Shown: positions 5,130 through 5,160 of the stretch, in pieces
How positions within the stretch are numbered: the stretch's first letter is position 1
How the letters are laid out: each line of letters begins with the position of its first letter
NCBI GenBank assembly: GCA_028282185.1
Contig: JANQIJ010000254.1
Span: 1-5,160, forward strand
Reading direction: 5' to 3'
Length of the DNA stretch: 5,160 nt
From: Rhodospirillales bacterium
GTDB lineage: Bacteria > Pseudomonadota > Alphaproteobacteria > Rhodospirillales > Casp-alpha2
Program-made: the position numbers and the translations under genes
The notes under the pieces: generated by a model
The model's database searches: none
The model's input: the letters and a program-made list of their open reading frames with translations, nothing else
Told to the model about the DNA's origin: nothing

Positions 5130-5160
5130 ATGCTCACATGGGCATGGCTCAAGGCCGATG
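5130..5160 (+). CDS. Possible 5' end of a gene running off the right edge
   Basis: An ATG at 5130 opens a frame (MLTWAWLKAD) that stays open to the window end, with GGGG at 5123-5126 only three bases upstream. Ten codons are too few to identify a product or to show that it is coding. An ATG at 5138 in another frame is equally possible. Confidence 0.2.
   Translation, partial: MLTWAWLKAD

Overview
The window comes from a GC-rich alphaproteobacterium, probably in or near the Rhodospirillales. This rests on protein sequence character (short-form HisG, the MurA sequence, a small Arg/Lys-rich protein beside murA) and codon composition, not on a database match. Nearly all genes lie on the minus strand. 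The exceptions are one small membrane protein and a tRNA-Thr(GGT).

Reading from right to left, in the direction of most transcription: a tRNA-Thr gene (4993-5067, plus strand); a 64-residue basic helical protein (4860 to 4666) followed by a likely rho-independent terminator; then murA (4589 to 3294), the first committed enzyme of peptidoglycan synthesis. murA has a strong sigma70-type promoter so close to its ATG that the mRNA is probably leaderless. Convergent to murA is an unrecognised 138-residue two-helix membrane protein (2864-3280, plus). Divergent from that is a two-gene unit: a PhyH-type Fe(II)/2-oxoglutarate dioxygenase (2730 to 1894) and an alpha/beta hydrolase (1877 to 1068). Then come hisG (979 to 299, short form) and the start of hisD (from 315), overlapping as in a his operon.

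The left edge is abnormal. The hisD frame on the minus strand carries only 59 recognisable HisD residues. It then runs into an imperfect inverted repeat (arms 1-105 and 138-242, two mismatches) whose left arm carries the same part of hisD on the plus strand. The spacer continues the plus-strand HisD sequence. A foldback chimera from amplification or assembly is the likeliest explanation, with a real inverted duplication the alternative.

The cell-wall gene (murA) and histidine genes (hisG, hisD) are housekeeping. The three genes between them look like accessory content. I found no convincing new multi-gene system. The most useful leads are the inverted hisD repeat, the probable leaderless murA transcript, the repeated GTG starts of the hydrolase and the orphan membrane module.
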